Notes under the pieces: model-generated | The model's input: only the letters and a program-made list of their open reading frames with translations | The model's database searches: none | Told to the model about the DNA's origin: nothing | Position numbers and translations under genes: made by a program | Part shown: one piece after another, positions 39,994 to 50,100 of the stretch | Position numbering within the stretch: the first letter of the stretch is position 1 | Layout of the letters: each line of letters starts with the position of its first letter | Assembly: GCF_000304475.1 (NCBI RefSeq) | Contig: NC_018940.1 | Location: 806,001 to 870,000 of the forward strand | Length of the DNA stretch: 64,000 nucleotides | Origin: Kazachstania africana CBS 2517 | Lineage: Eukaryota; Ascomycota; Saccharomycetes; Saccharomycetales; Saccharomycetaceae | Reading direction: 5' to 3'

Positions 39994-40704
39994 ATGACAA
40001 AAATGACTGTGACTAAAGAGTTCCCATTTTACGAGACTAATACTGATCCTTCAGTGATAAGGCTGTTTGTCATAAGACATGGTCAAACAGAGCACAATGT
40101 CTTAAAAATTTTGCAAGGTCATAAGGATATATCTATAAACTCTACTGGTTACAAGCAGGCTGAAAAGTTGGGAATGTATTTAAAAGAACATAATATTAAA
40201 TTTGATAAAGTGTTTTCAAGTGATTTGAAGAGGTGTCAGGAGACGAATACAGAGGTTTTGAGGTTTTCTGGACAAGAAGATGTTCCAGTAGAGCTTGATT
40301 CCGACCTTAGAGAGAGATTCATGGGTATAATCGAAGGTATGCATATTACAGATGCTGAAAAGTATGCCAATAAGCATGGTAAGGGTTCTTTCAGAGATTT
40401 CGGAGAGGATCCGGAGGAATTCACCGCAAGATTGCACCGTGGTATAAATAAATCGATAAAGGAATCCCTAGAGAAGGATTACAGGAATATAGCCCTTATT
40501 AGTCATGGTGGTGCTATCAGAGCCATCTTAACGTCGCTTGAAGGGCCTAAGACTAAAAATGCAGATAAAATCATTGTCTTTAATACTTCTGTGACAATTA
40601 TTGACTACATTAAGAGTGACAATAGATTGTTGATCAGACGTATTGGTAACACTCAGCATTTGGGAGAGGGTGAGTTTATAGTTAGTGATTTAAGATTGAG
40701 ATGA
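39994..40704 (+). CDS. Histidine-phosphatase-superfamily phosphatase (YOR283W type)
   Basis: 236-residue phosphoglycerate-mutase-like phosphatase. Phospho-accepting His29 in the RHGQTEHN motif, second catalytic His171 in SHGGAIRAI, and Arg/Glu in SDLKRCQET and SDLRERFMG. The S. cerevisiae homologue YOR283W has broad phosphatase activity. A second in-frame ATG (Met4) could also serve as the start. HUA2, which would follow in S. cerevisiae, is absent. Confidence 0.88.
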   Translation: MTKMTVTKEFPFYETNTDPSVIRLFVIRHGQTEHNVLKILQGHKDISINSTGYKQAEKLGMYLKEHNIKFDKVFSSDLKRCQETNTEVLRFSGQEDVPVELDSDLRERFMGIIEGMHITDAEKYANKHGKGSFRDFGEDPEEFTARLHRGINKSIKESLEKDYRNIALISHGGAIRAILTSLEGPKTKNADKIIVFNTSVTIIDYIKSDNRLLIRRIGNTQHLGEGEFIVSDLRLR

Positions 40705-41199
40705 GATGATTGACCCATTTGGATCATTCAGTTAAACATTATACAAATTTATTTAATGACATTTTTATGGTATAGTATCGAAAGGCATTTTATTTGAATA
40801 TTCATAAAACGTCTTATTTTAGCTATCATGATGTTCAGAAGTTGAATTACGTAAGCTGACCCATTATTACAAATTGCGTCGAGAAAGGAGGAAAAAAAAG
40901 CATTAATCATCAAGAATTTTGTCTTCAAGAAATTGCACTGTATCTCCAGCATGCTTGACAATTCGTTTCTTCGTATAGCAAAGCCAGGACATGGTTATGC
41001 AATCAAATTCTGTTAGGCAGAGAGGGCATTAATAATAATTTTATTTGAGTGTCTAATGCACGTGACTGATTCGTGATGATCTCTATTGCCCATATAATAT
41101 ATATATATATATATAGAAGACCCTTTCATAGGATGCGTAGTTTTTCGAATCCAAAATACGGGGTCATAATATCAAGTACTATAAGTTAATCAAGGAAAC
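40705..41199. promoter_or_regulatory. RDL1 upstream region
   Basis: 495 bases with a Cbf1-type GTCACGTG (core CACGTG at 41059-41064) and a (TA)n run at 41098-41115. No gene remnant of HUA2 could be recognised by eye. Confidence 0.5.
41059..41064. promoter_or_regulatory. Cbf1/Met4-type E-box upstream of RDL1
   Basis: CACGTG within GTCACGTG on the minus strand, about 136 bases before the RDL1 ATG. Cbf1-Met28-Met4 use this element in sulfur-assimilation promoters, which suits a thiosulfate sulfurtransferase gene. Confidence 0.5.
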
Positions 41200-41634
41200 A
41201 TGGGTGTCTGGCAAACTATTTTAGATGCATGGAATGGTGTAGAAATAACACCAAAAGAAAAGGCTCCTCAAGCCCCTGTGAAAAATTATAACTTTCAAGA
41301 TATGAAAGAGTTAGTTGCCAAGCATGATCCAAACGTGGTACTAGTGGATGTCAGGGAACCATCAGAATATTCTGTAGTGAATATCCCTGGTTCCATCAAT
41401 GTCCCATATAGGAGTCATCCTGATGCATTTGCCCTTGATACAGAAGCTTTTGAAAAGACATTTGGTGTACAAAAGCCTAATGCAGAAAAAGAGTTAGTCT
41501 TTTTCTGTGCAAGTGGTATGCGTGGTGCTAAAGCACAAAATGTTGCAGCAAATAATGGTTACAAGAACTCTGCTGTATATCCAGGCTCCATGAACGATTG
41601 GGTGGGTCAGGGCGGTGATAAGCTCAAATTATGA
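41200..41634 (+). CDS. RDL1: Rhodanese-domain thiosulfate sulfurtransferase Rdl1
   Basis: 144-residue single rhodanese domain with active-site Cys103 in FFCASGMRG and the conserved VDVREPSEY (49-57). S. cerevisiae Rdl1 (139 residues) transfers sulfane sulfur from thiosulfate to glutathione. No mitochondrial presequence, in contrast to the next gene. It is in tandem with RDL2, and the pair looks like an old local duplication. Confidence 0.93.
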   Translation: MGVWQTILDAWNGVEITPKEKAPQAPVKNYNFQDMKELVAKHDPNVVLVDVREPSEYSVVNIPGSINVPYRSHPDAFALDTEAFEKTFGVQKPNAEKELVFFCASGMRGAKAQNVAANNGYKNSAVYPGSMNDWVGQGGDKLKL

Positions 41635-41871
41635 CCAATTTCGTACAATAATGAATATTTTATGTAATTCAATGCTATATATTATGATTATGACATGTTA
41701 CTGGTGTCTAAATATCATACTTTAATATTTTTGTTATTTTACTTTACTGCGTCGTCTGCATTTTTAGCAAAGAATGTCTTTAGATGGATCAATTAGAAGA
41801 CTTAAATAATTGTACCTGTCACAGCTAAAAAAAAAAAGAGGAGGTTAAAGACAAGTAGCTCTCAGTGGAGC

Positions 41872-42300
41872 ATGTTCAATCCCCTGTTCACTTCAGCTGC
41901 AAGGCAGGTAATACCCAAAAGACTATTGTCCTACAAGCCTACAAAGGTTTATAATTTTGAAGAAATCAAAAGATTAGTGGAACACCCCAAAAGTTCGAAG
42001 TTATTGATCGATGTGAGAGAACCCGGAGAACTTAAGACATACAAAATGCCTACTGCCATTAATATACCTTTTAATACTTCGCCAGGTGCATTAGGACTTA
42101 GTTCAGGTGACTTTGAGGATAAATTCAACTTCCCCAAACCAAGCAAAAGTAAGGAATTGATCTTCTTTTGTGCAAAAGGATTAAGAGCGCAAAGTGCTGA
42201 AGCAATGGCAACATCATACGGTTATACAAAAACTGCAATCTATCCAGGATCTACCGATGAATGGTTAGCTAAAGGTGGAAACAATATTAAACCCAAATAA
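41872..42300 (+). CDS. RDL2: Mitochondrial rhodanese-domain protein Rdl2
   Basis: 142 residues. The first 25 or so (MFNPLFTSAARQVIPKRLLS) are basic and hydroxylated with no acids, a good mitochondrial presequence. A rhodanese domain follows with IDVREPGEL and active-site Cys100 in FFCAKGLRA. S. cerevisiae Rdl2 (YOR286W) is a mitochondrial thiosulfate sulfurtransferase. It lies 237 bases downstream of RDL1 on the same strand, with similar domain layout throughout. Confidence 0.92.
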   Translation: MFNPLFTSAARQVIPKRLLSYKPTKVYNFEEIKRLVEHPKSSKLLIDVREPGELKTYKMPTAINIPFNTSPGALGLSSGDFEDKFNFPKPSKSKELIFFCAKGLRAQSAEAMATSYGYTKTAIYPGSTDEWLAKGGNNIKPK

Positions 42301-42353
42301 ATCGGAAAAATGCATGATTCTATTTCAAACTACTTATATATAATATTTTCATA

Positions 42354-43274
42354 TTACCTTTGATGAAATTCAAACTGTTTGAATTCCTTTCCCAGTCTCT
42401 TCTTTCTCTTTCTTTCCATAACCTTTTCACGTTGTTTGGCTTTCATATGGTCGAATTTCCATTTTTGAATGACCTTACGCTTCTCAGAGTTCTTCAAATG
42501 GTACCTGGAGTTATTACTTTCGTTTATCTTATTTTCGTACTCTTTGACAATTTGTTGTTCTAGGTCTTTATTTTTGATTGTTTGTAACTTGGATTTCATA
42601 CTTACAAGTCTATTTTGCATCTCATCCCTATCCTTATCTGTTATTTTCGACATGAATTTACGGTCATGTAACATGCCTTGCAGTTCCTCTATTTCCTTTT
42701 CTCTATATTCATCCAAGAACTTATAACGTCGTCTAATTTTTGCAACATCTGCTTCATCACCCAAAGATCTGTCAAATCTAATATCTTGATATAAGTTAGA
42801 GCTTTGATTTTTTATACCTGGGATCTGCCTTATCTTAGATACACGTTTCTTTGATGATTGTTCAGCAGGAGCGTGCTTATGCTTTCCCATTTTCCTCTGT
42901 TGATGCTTCTGTCCATTTTCCTCTTCGAAAAATGCACCATCAGAATCACCTTCAGAGTCGGATTGATCATCATTGCTATCATCACTGTCGCTGAAAGCTT
43001 CTTCCCTAAACGTTTTTGCTTCCCCTTTCCTTACTATCTTAGCATCTCTTTCGCTGTTCTTGACTTTCTTTTTACCCCTCCCATCTTCTTCATCTAGCAT
43101 TGATTCAGCTTTTTTCAACGACCCAAAGGATAATGTCTTCATCTCATCGTCGCTCAACTCATCTTCCTCATCAAATTTGTTCTTACCAACTATTGTTCTG
43201 GATAGGACGTCGTCCAGCTCATCATCCTCATCAGACTCAAGGCCTGGTTTGATATTCTTGAAGAAATAGGACAT
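42354..43274 (-). CDS. RRP36: Ribosome biogenesis factor Rrp36
   Basis: 306 residues from the ATG at 43274 ([14 protein letters not shown]); the upstream frame begins at a TTG and is rejected. The N-terminal half is acidic and Ser-rich, followed by the conserved family core with the [20 protein letters not shown] motif and a long basic coiled coil ending [15 protein letters not shown]. Rrp36 is needed for early 35S pre-rRNA cleavages in the 90S pre-ribosome. Slot YOR287C. Confidence 0.93.
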   Translation of the reverse strand: MSYFFKNIKPGLESDEDDELDDVLSRTIVGKNKFDEEDELSDDEMKTLSFGSLKKAESMLDEEDGRGKKKVKNSERDAKIVRKGEAKTFREEAFSDSDDSNDDQSDSEGDSDGAFFEEENGQKHQQRKMGKHKHAPAEQSSKKRVSKIRQIPGIKNQSSNLYQDIRFDRSLGDEADVAKIRRRYKFLDEYREKEIEELQGMLHDRKFMSKITDKDRDEMQNRLVSMKSKLQTIKNKDLEQQIVKEYENKINESNNSRYHLKNSEKRKVIQKWKFDHMKAKQREKVMERKRKKRLGKEFKQFEFHQR

Positions 43275-43457
43275 TGATGCGTATCTCAATTCAAGAAATG
43301 TTTACTTAGGTAAGTCTTGCGATGAGCTCTTAATACACTTCAAATTTTTTTTCGTATTACCGTATCGGAAATTTTCAGATGTATGTCTGGGTGAGGCTCA
43401 TTATATATACTAGTAATAAAATAATCAAAAGTGTATTTATCGATATATAACGCTTAC

Positions 43458-44423
43458 TTACAATTCATCATGCTTACTTTGTGATTTCTTGTGTGATTTG
43501 GACGGTTTGGATTTTTTACCTGATTGTAAAATTTTCAAGAAATTGTGACGTTTACTTAGCGGCCCCTCTCTTGGTAAGATATCGAGAGTATCGGAAATAA
43601 AATTGGCAACTTCAACTTTATTAATTTGTTGCCCTTCAAAAACATATATTTCATCCTGTAAACCGTCTAGTATCACTAGTTTACTTTTACTACTTTTGCT
43701 TTGAGATTCGAGTAAATCGTTCAAAGATGTCGAAATATGTGGATAAGAAATAAACAATTCGTTACCACTAGTCAGTTTGCTCAATTTTTTATTATGAAAC
43801 TGATAAAAATCACATTTATCTAGCCAATCAATAGCCATACTTTTGAACATAGGAGTAATTTTGTCATTCTTGGAAAATAAAAGGACCGAGAATCTTTTAG
43901 TTTTCGAAGATTTGTCTAATACCGCTTTAAGCTTATCCATATGAACTAATTTCTTAACGTATGTCTTCATTCTTGATAGGGCAAAGTCAGTAATGTAGCT
44001 AAGAGACCGTTCTCCATTATAAGGTTCATTGAAATGTTTAGTAGATTCTCCAGACTCTTTCATCTTCTTTTGGAGGCTTAATTTAGGGGGCGTAAATATC
44101 ATTAAAGTAGGGAAACCTTGAATTTGATGTTGTGAACATAGTTGTTTGTTCTTCTGTAAATCACAGTTCACTGTCGCAACTTGGATAGTCCCACCAAGCT
44201 TCTTAGCAACTTTATGCATTGTGGGTTTCAATTTCTTACAATATCCACACCATGGGGCATAAAATTCAACCAACGAGGTATAATTGGTATTGTGAATGAC
44301 TTGATCAAAGTTTTTAGTTGTTAATTCGATTATATGTGGATCTGAATCATAGAAATTTTGGGCTAGGACTGAAGTAATCAAGCTTATCCAAAATAAGATA
44401 TAAATATTTCGTACAGAACGCAT
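43458..44423 (-). CDS. MPD1: ER protein disulfide isomerase Mpd1
   Basis: 321-residue PDI-family protein. Signal peptide (about 1-21), one thioredoxin domain with active site CGYC (59-62, in YAPWCGYCKKLKP), a divergent second domain, a basic tail and the ER retrieval signal HDEL at the end. Mpd1 is a multicopy suppressor of loss of Pdi1. Length is close to S. cerevisiae (318); slot YOR288C. Confidence 0.95.
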   Translation of the reverse strand: MRSVRNIYILFWISLITSVLAQNFYDSDPHIIELTTKNFDQVIHNTNYTSLVEFYAPWCGYCKKLKPTMHKVAKKLGGTIQVATVNCDLQKNKQLCSQHQIQGFPTLMIFTPPKLSLQKKMKESGESTKHFNEPYNGERSLSYITDFALSRMKTYVKKLVHMDKLKAVLDKSSKTKRFSVLLFSKNDKITPMFKSMAIDWLDKCDFYQFHNKKLSKLTSGNELFISYPHISTSLNDLLESQSKSSKSKLVILDGLQDEIYVFEGQQINKVEVANFISDTLDILPREGPLSKRHNFLKILQSGKKSKPSKSHKKSQSKHDEL

Positions 44424-44621
44424 TGGTACCTCGGGATTCGTACGCTTCTTCTGCTTAGCTTCCGTGTCGAAAGTTTCTCTAGATGATGATGATGATGTGT
44501 GAAACTCATACGTTTGGCTCGGGTATCTATGGCAAGAAAATATATATTAAAAAAGGTGTGAAATCTCGATGATCCAAAGTAGGGATAACATATGCTGAGC
44601 TTGTAAGGACACGATAGAGAT

Positions 44622-45302
44622 ATGGATGCTTCTCAACAGTTAGAAAGCTCGCCATATGCATTCTATGCATTTTATACTCTGTATAGACATTTTCATCCAG
44701 CTCGACCACCAATTTCTCTCAGACGCATTCAGTCCACACTGTATCCTGATTTCAAATTGAAAAGGTCTGAAGTTTCATTGTTTATAACATGGCAAAAGAA
44801 GTCGAAACATCAAAATGAATATGTTTTAAGAGGTTGTATTGGAACCTTTGCTAAGTTGCCGGTTTCGCTGGCCATTGAAAGATACTCCATCATTGCAGCA
44901 ATGGAAGACAGTAGATTTTCCCCGATCTCCCAAAAGGAAACTAAATCATTAAATTGCTGCTGTAATATGCTTGCCAATTTTGAGGCAATATATGATCAGG
45001 ATGACAAGGGTGATATCATGAATTGGGAATTAGGAAAGCATGGTATTGAACTGAAATTCTGGAATGGAAAGAAGACAAAAATTTTAAGTGCAACATTTTT
45101 GCCTGATGTAATGACTGAGCAAGGATGGGATAAAGAAGATACGTTCCTCAACTTAATTGAGAAAGCTGGCTCTTGGTCAAATGCTGTGGATATTCTTGCC
45201 AATTATGAAGAGTATTTTATTAGGGTAATTAGATATGAAGGTATTAAAAGTGCTATAAATTATGATGAATTTGAAGAAAAGGTGGAACTTTTGCAAACTT
45301 GA
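44622..45302 (+). CDS. AMMECR1-domain protein (YOR289W type)
   Basis: 226-residue protein that is almost entirely one AMMECR1 domain. The family hexapeptide LRGCIGTF appears at about residues 71-78, with the EDSRFSPIS motif later. The family is widely conserved in eukaryotes and archaea, but its biochemical role is not established. It diverges from MPD1. In S. cerevisiae the next gene is SNF2, which is not present here. Confidence 0.88.
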   Translation: MDASQQLESSPYAFYAFYTLYRHFHPARPPISLRRIQSTLYPDFKLKRSEVSLFITWQKKSKHQNEYVLRGCIGTFAKLPVSLAIERYSIIAAMEDSRFSPISQKETKSLNCCCNMLANFEAIYDQDDKGDIMNWELGKHGIELKFWNGKKTKILSATFLPDVMTEQGWDKEDTFLNLIEKAGSWSNAVDILANYEEYFIRVIRYEGIKSAINYDEFEEKVELLQT

Positions 45303-45477
45303 AGGCTGTTTCTCTACTTCCAACATTTTTATAATTATATATTCCTCTCATAAAAATTGACTTCTCTTTCAGATGTTACCTAAGTAATTCAGGTTAATAT
45401 CGTAGTAGTTAACAAGTAAAAGTGTTACCTTTTGGGAGATTTTACGAGTCATACCTTTTCATACTGTATAAAGGAAG

Positions 45478-46512
45478 CTATACACTTTTGAGAACTGGTG
45501 GTGGCTGGCCCTGATTTGAAGATTGTTGATTGAGTTTTACATTGGGATCAATTAATATCACCGGGAAAAAATTCTTCTTATATAGGACTTTTTTTCCATA
45601 TTCGCCAGATGATGTAGTGTTTAATGGCATAGCAATCTCTTTACCTTGCGTTTGTGATCTTGAGAGCCGCTGGACGTTATATCTTCTCATTGGAACTTTG
45701 GCTTCCCGATTTGAGTCAGAATAATCCATTTTTTTTGTAATTTTTATACAAGGAAAAGAGTAGTTATGACGGTCAAAACCTTTCTCAAGGGTTCCTGACT
45801 CACCCTCAATTGCTTTCTCGAAGTTGTAGGGTGGGTTATTGAAATGTGTAGTCTTTACTAGGAGCATTTCCTTTTTGGGAAAAACGTCAGCATTTTGTTG
45901 TGCTTCTACATCAAAATGCATTTTGAAAGGTTTCACATCTTTTTCTTCCCTTCCTTTTTCTGTATTAGACCTCGTATAGCATATGTTCTGGTGCTCAATG
46001 GAAACTCTGCCATATTCTGAAGTTTCTGTATTACTATTGTGACTTGAAAGACTTTTCTTACTAATGTTTAATCCGTATTGGACAGACCACGAACTTTGAA
46101 AGATGCTAACAAAAATTGCGGAACACAATAAAAAGAGGAGTAGTTCTATATGGTAGCTGTTGATATAATTTCTTGCAACAGCCAAGATTGTGTTCGTGAT
46201 AGTACCAGCTTCCGCATTCTTTACTACGCCAATCCCAGGGAAAGGAGCTGGAAATTTTCCTAGTATTTTCTTTTCTGGCAACCCCAAAAAATTGTGGGAC
46301 AATAACCCTAAGTCCAATTTAAAGAAGGCTAGGTTTATTTTCACATGTTCACTCTTCTTTGTCCCTGGAAACCAGATGATTCTTGACTTCGATATATTAA
46401 CACTAAGAGCTTGACATCTCTGCACGATATTATTGTAAAGAGTTACGGAACACAGAATTATAGCACATGTTACAATAAAAATAATGCATTTCCTATACTT
46501 GCTAGAAGACAT
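45478..46512 (-). CDS. Unrecognised protein with two predicted membrane segments
   Basis: 344 residues, intact frame from ATG to stop. A hydrophobic segment at about residues 8-27 and another at about 121-140 flank a 90-residue loop; the C-terminal 200 residues are Ser/Asn/Lys-rich and probably disordered, ending QPPPVLKSV. I do not recognise the family. The gene occupies the slot of SNF2 between YOR289W and YPK9, on the same strand, but has none of the Snf2 ATPase motifs and is much shorter, so it is not a remnant of SNF2. Length, a clean start and yeast-like codon use argue for a real gene. It could be a lineage-specific or very fast-evolving membrane protein. Confidence 0.65.
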   Translation of the reverse strand: MSSSKYRKCIIFIVTCAIILCSVTLYNNIVQRCQALSVNISKSRIIWFPGTKKSEHVKINLAFFKLDLGLLSHNFLGLPEKKILGKFPAPFPGIGVVKNAEAGTITNTILAVARNYINSYHIELLLFLLCSAIFVSIFQSSWSVQYGLNISKKSLSSHNSNTETSEYGRVSIEHQNICYTRSNTEKGREEKDVKPFKMHFDVEAQQNADVFPKKEMLLVKTTHFNNPPYNFEKAIEGESGTLEKGFDRHNYSFPCIKITKKMDYSDSNREAKVPMRRYNVQRLSRSQTQGKEIAMPLNTTSSGEYGKKVLYKKNFFPVILIDPNVKLNQQSSNQGQPPPVLKSV

Positions 46513-47101
46513 GCTTCGCTCCCTAATTCCAAGTTTTGTCCCACCATGATTCTAGCATACAATGGTCAATTGTAAAATCAAAATACTTTGAACATTACAA
46601 AAATATATATGTAAAAAAATAAGCGCTAATCTTGCAATAGCTTGTTCTACAACGAGAAAATGTGGAAATAGACGAATAGTTGGCCTGTGATATGTACAAT
46701 TCTGGTGCTCAACCTTCAGAAAGGATCAAATATCACCGATTAACAGAGTGTGTAGTTTTATATTTTGCTTTTCAGCAGATTGTCTGAATAATCATTACCT
46801 GCCAACAATTGAATAACAAGAAAATCTAAAAATTCCAGAATTTTCATTAAAAAATGATACATATTTGTTGATGATTTTGTTCAGCCATAACAAGGCTTTT
46901 TAGTATTACTTTCCTCTGATGACACTTGCCTCCCACTGAGTATGATTTATATTACCGAGTACTCACTTTTTTCTGATATCATTTTCATGGCGAATGTCGA
47001 AACTCAAATTAAGTATTGATTTCCGCAAATAATAAGGATAATTATTTTAGACTACACTATAACTCAAGTACAATAGAGCATCGCTTAACAATCATCTGAA
47101 G
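46513..47101. promoter_or_regulatory. Divergent interval upstream of YPK9
   Basis: 589 AT-rich bases. No recognised site, RNA or repeat. Confidence 0.4.
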
Positions 47102-50100
47102 ATGGTATTTGAGGAGAATGACCTCTATAACAATAATAATGACGGCCGTTATAGACGAAATCCAAGGCCGTCCTTTTCTTCAACAAGGACAACTTCAACA
47201 TCAACTACTTTAGCTTCTACGCTGGTTGATCAAAATACCACAGAATCATATGCGGGCGCTCCCGTAGAGGCTGTTCCAAGCTCAATCGTTTCATTTCATC
47301 ATCCACACTCTCTACAGTCAAATAACAATTTTATACCAGATAATGAGCTACAATATGGTACCAGCAGCGCAAGAAGAAGTAGGAAAAACAGCGTTATAAA
47401 TGACATGTCCCCTCTTTTGCCAGAACAGTATCCTGGCAACAATAATGGTATTCGATTATCTTCTTCGCATTTCAGGTTCTTCTCTCCTGAAGAAATCAAC
47501 AACGCTGAAGGTTCTGCAACATTAGAAAACACTGACTTTAATATTACATGGGACCCAACGCCAGCTTACGAACAACAACGAATATACGGCTCAGAGGTAC
47601 CATCTCGTAGATCTTCAATAAGTTTTGCACATGAATTATCTCGTACAAGGTCATATGGTTCGCAAACTTCTTCTGCAAGACAGAATATCCAACAACAGCC
47701 ATCACGGCCCCCTTCGTCTACCTCTTCTTCAAGTCTATCAAGGTATAGCATAGTAGAAAGAATTCCTGACGAGCAAATTGACGAGCTTAACGATTCCATT
47801 ATGTCAACATCCTCCCGTGATTCGACATCACATGATTCTCAAACGTCAAACTCAAATTCTGATGACAATAACTCAAATGACGAAGGTTATTATAAAAAGA
47901 GCTCTTATCAGATGGAGTTTTTGAAACCAAGGTACCATGATAAATTCTATTCAGATTTTACAAGCACACAGACTTTTCAAAGGTTTTATATTACGGAAGA
48001 GGACTTGGTTATCGGTATTGCTGGTTACCGTTACTCCAAAACAAGATTGTTTGTATACAATTTTCTATGTGTCATAACTCTGGGGCTTATGTACCTTTTA
48101 CTAAGGTGGATGCCCTCTAAAAGGGTCAAACTTATTGGTGTCAAATGTCCTCTTGCCAAATCAGAATGGGTCGTCATTGAGAACGCATTCGGCGAATTTT
48201 CTATTGAGCCTGTTAAAAGACAATGGTATAATAGGCCTTTGAGCACGGTTCTCCATTTGGGTGCCGATTACAACATATCAGATTCAAACAATAATAACCA
48301 TCATACTAGTGAGAAAAACCCGAATATTCCAATCTTAATTTCATTCCAATACAGATACGTTACTTTCATTTACTCTCCACTGGATGATTTATTCAAGACC
48401 AATAATAATTGGATAGATCCCGACTGGCTTGACTTATCAGCTGTCTACCGTGGTCTACCATCTGCCATTCAGGAAGACAGAATTCTAGCATTCGATAAAA
48501 ACCAGATCAATTTAAAAGTAAAAAGTACCTCACAAATATTATTCGATGAAATTCTGCACCCATTTTACATTTTCCAAATATTTTCTATAATATTGTGGAG
48601 TCTTGACGAATATTATTATTACGCTGCATGTATTTTCGTGATATCCATGCTATCCATCCTTCAAAGTCTATTTGAAACTAAAAAAGCATCAAAAAATCTA
48701 TCTGAAATATCTCATTTCAATTGTGATGTCCGTGTTTTCAGGGAAGAATTCTGGACAAACGTAACTTCCAGTGATTTAGTACCAGGTGACGTGTACGAAA
48801 TCTCAGATCCTTCGCTGACAACTTTTCCATGTGATTCCATTCTATTAACTGGTGATTGTATTGTAAATGAGTCAATGCTTACAGGTGAATCTGTCCCAGT
48901 TTCAAAATTTCCTGCAACAGAAGATACGATGTTCCAGTTAATTGATGATTTTCAAAATACCCAAATTTCAAGCTATCTAGCCAAGTCGTTCCTATTTAAT
49001 GGTACAAAAATAATACGGACAAGAATTCCTCAAGGCCAATCAGCATGTCTAGCAATGGTGACACGTACTGGATTTTCCACGACTAAGGGCTCTTTAGTGC
49101 GTTCCATGGCGTTCCCAAAACCAATTGGATTCAAATTCTACAGAGATTCTTTCAAATATATAGGTGTAATGGCTATTATTGCGATGCTAGGTTTTTCAAT
49201 CAGTTGCATCCAGTTTATCAAAATCGGCTTAGCCCACAAAACAATGATTTTAAGAGCCCTAGATATCATTACAATCGTCGTACCACCTGCCTTGCCCGCT
49301 ACTTTGACAATAGGTACTAGTTTTGCACTAAATAGATTGAAAAAGAAGGGGATTTTTTGCATATCCCCTACCAGAGTCAACGTTGGCGGTAAAATAGACG
49401 TTATGTGCTTTGATAAAACGGGTACATTAACTGAAGATGGGTTGGATGTCTTAGGAGTACACGTATGTGAACCAAATAATTTTAATTCATACAGACTCAG
49501 TGCATTAAAAGAAAGTAGTAATGATATATTCACGAAATTTTCATTGCATGATTGTAACTCGCCTTTAGATTACAGGAATAAAAACTTTCTGATGTCGTTA
49601 TTGACCTGCCATTCCCTAAGACTCGTAGACGGAGAGTTAATTGGTGATCCCCTTGACTTTAAAATGTTCACATTCACTGGCTGGTCATATGATGAGGACT
49701 TTCAAAAACAAAAATTCCACTCCATGTACGAGGAAAGACACCAGGGATCAACTTTTCCTGAAAATTCAGATATCGTTCCTACGGTTGTACATCCAAATGG
49801 AAGTGATCCTAACAACAAATTCATCGATAACGATCCCCATAACTTTTTGGGCGTTATCAGAAGTTTTGAATTTTTGTCAGAGTTGAGAAGGATGAGTGTA
49901 ATTGTTAAACCAAGTGGCGACGAGGTATATTGGGCCTTTACCAAAGGTGCTCCCGAAGTTATAATGTCGTTATGTAATAAGTCAACTTTACCGAATGATT
50001 ACGAAGAAATTCTACACAAATATACTCACGCAGGCCATAGAGTTATAGCTTGTTCGGGGAAAATGCTTCCTAAACACTCCTGGTTATATTCGCAGAAGGT

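Noticed and set aside
45478..46512. Degraded SNF2 copy
   Set aside because: The frame is intact, has membrane segments and contains none of the helicase or bromodomain motifs of Snf2.
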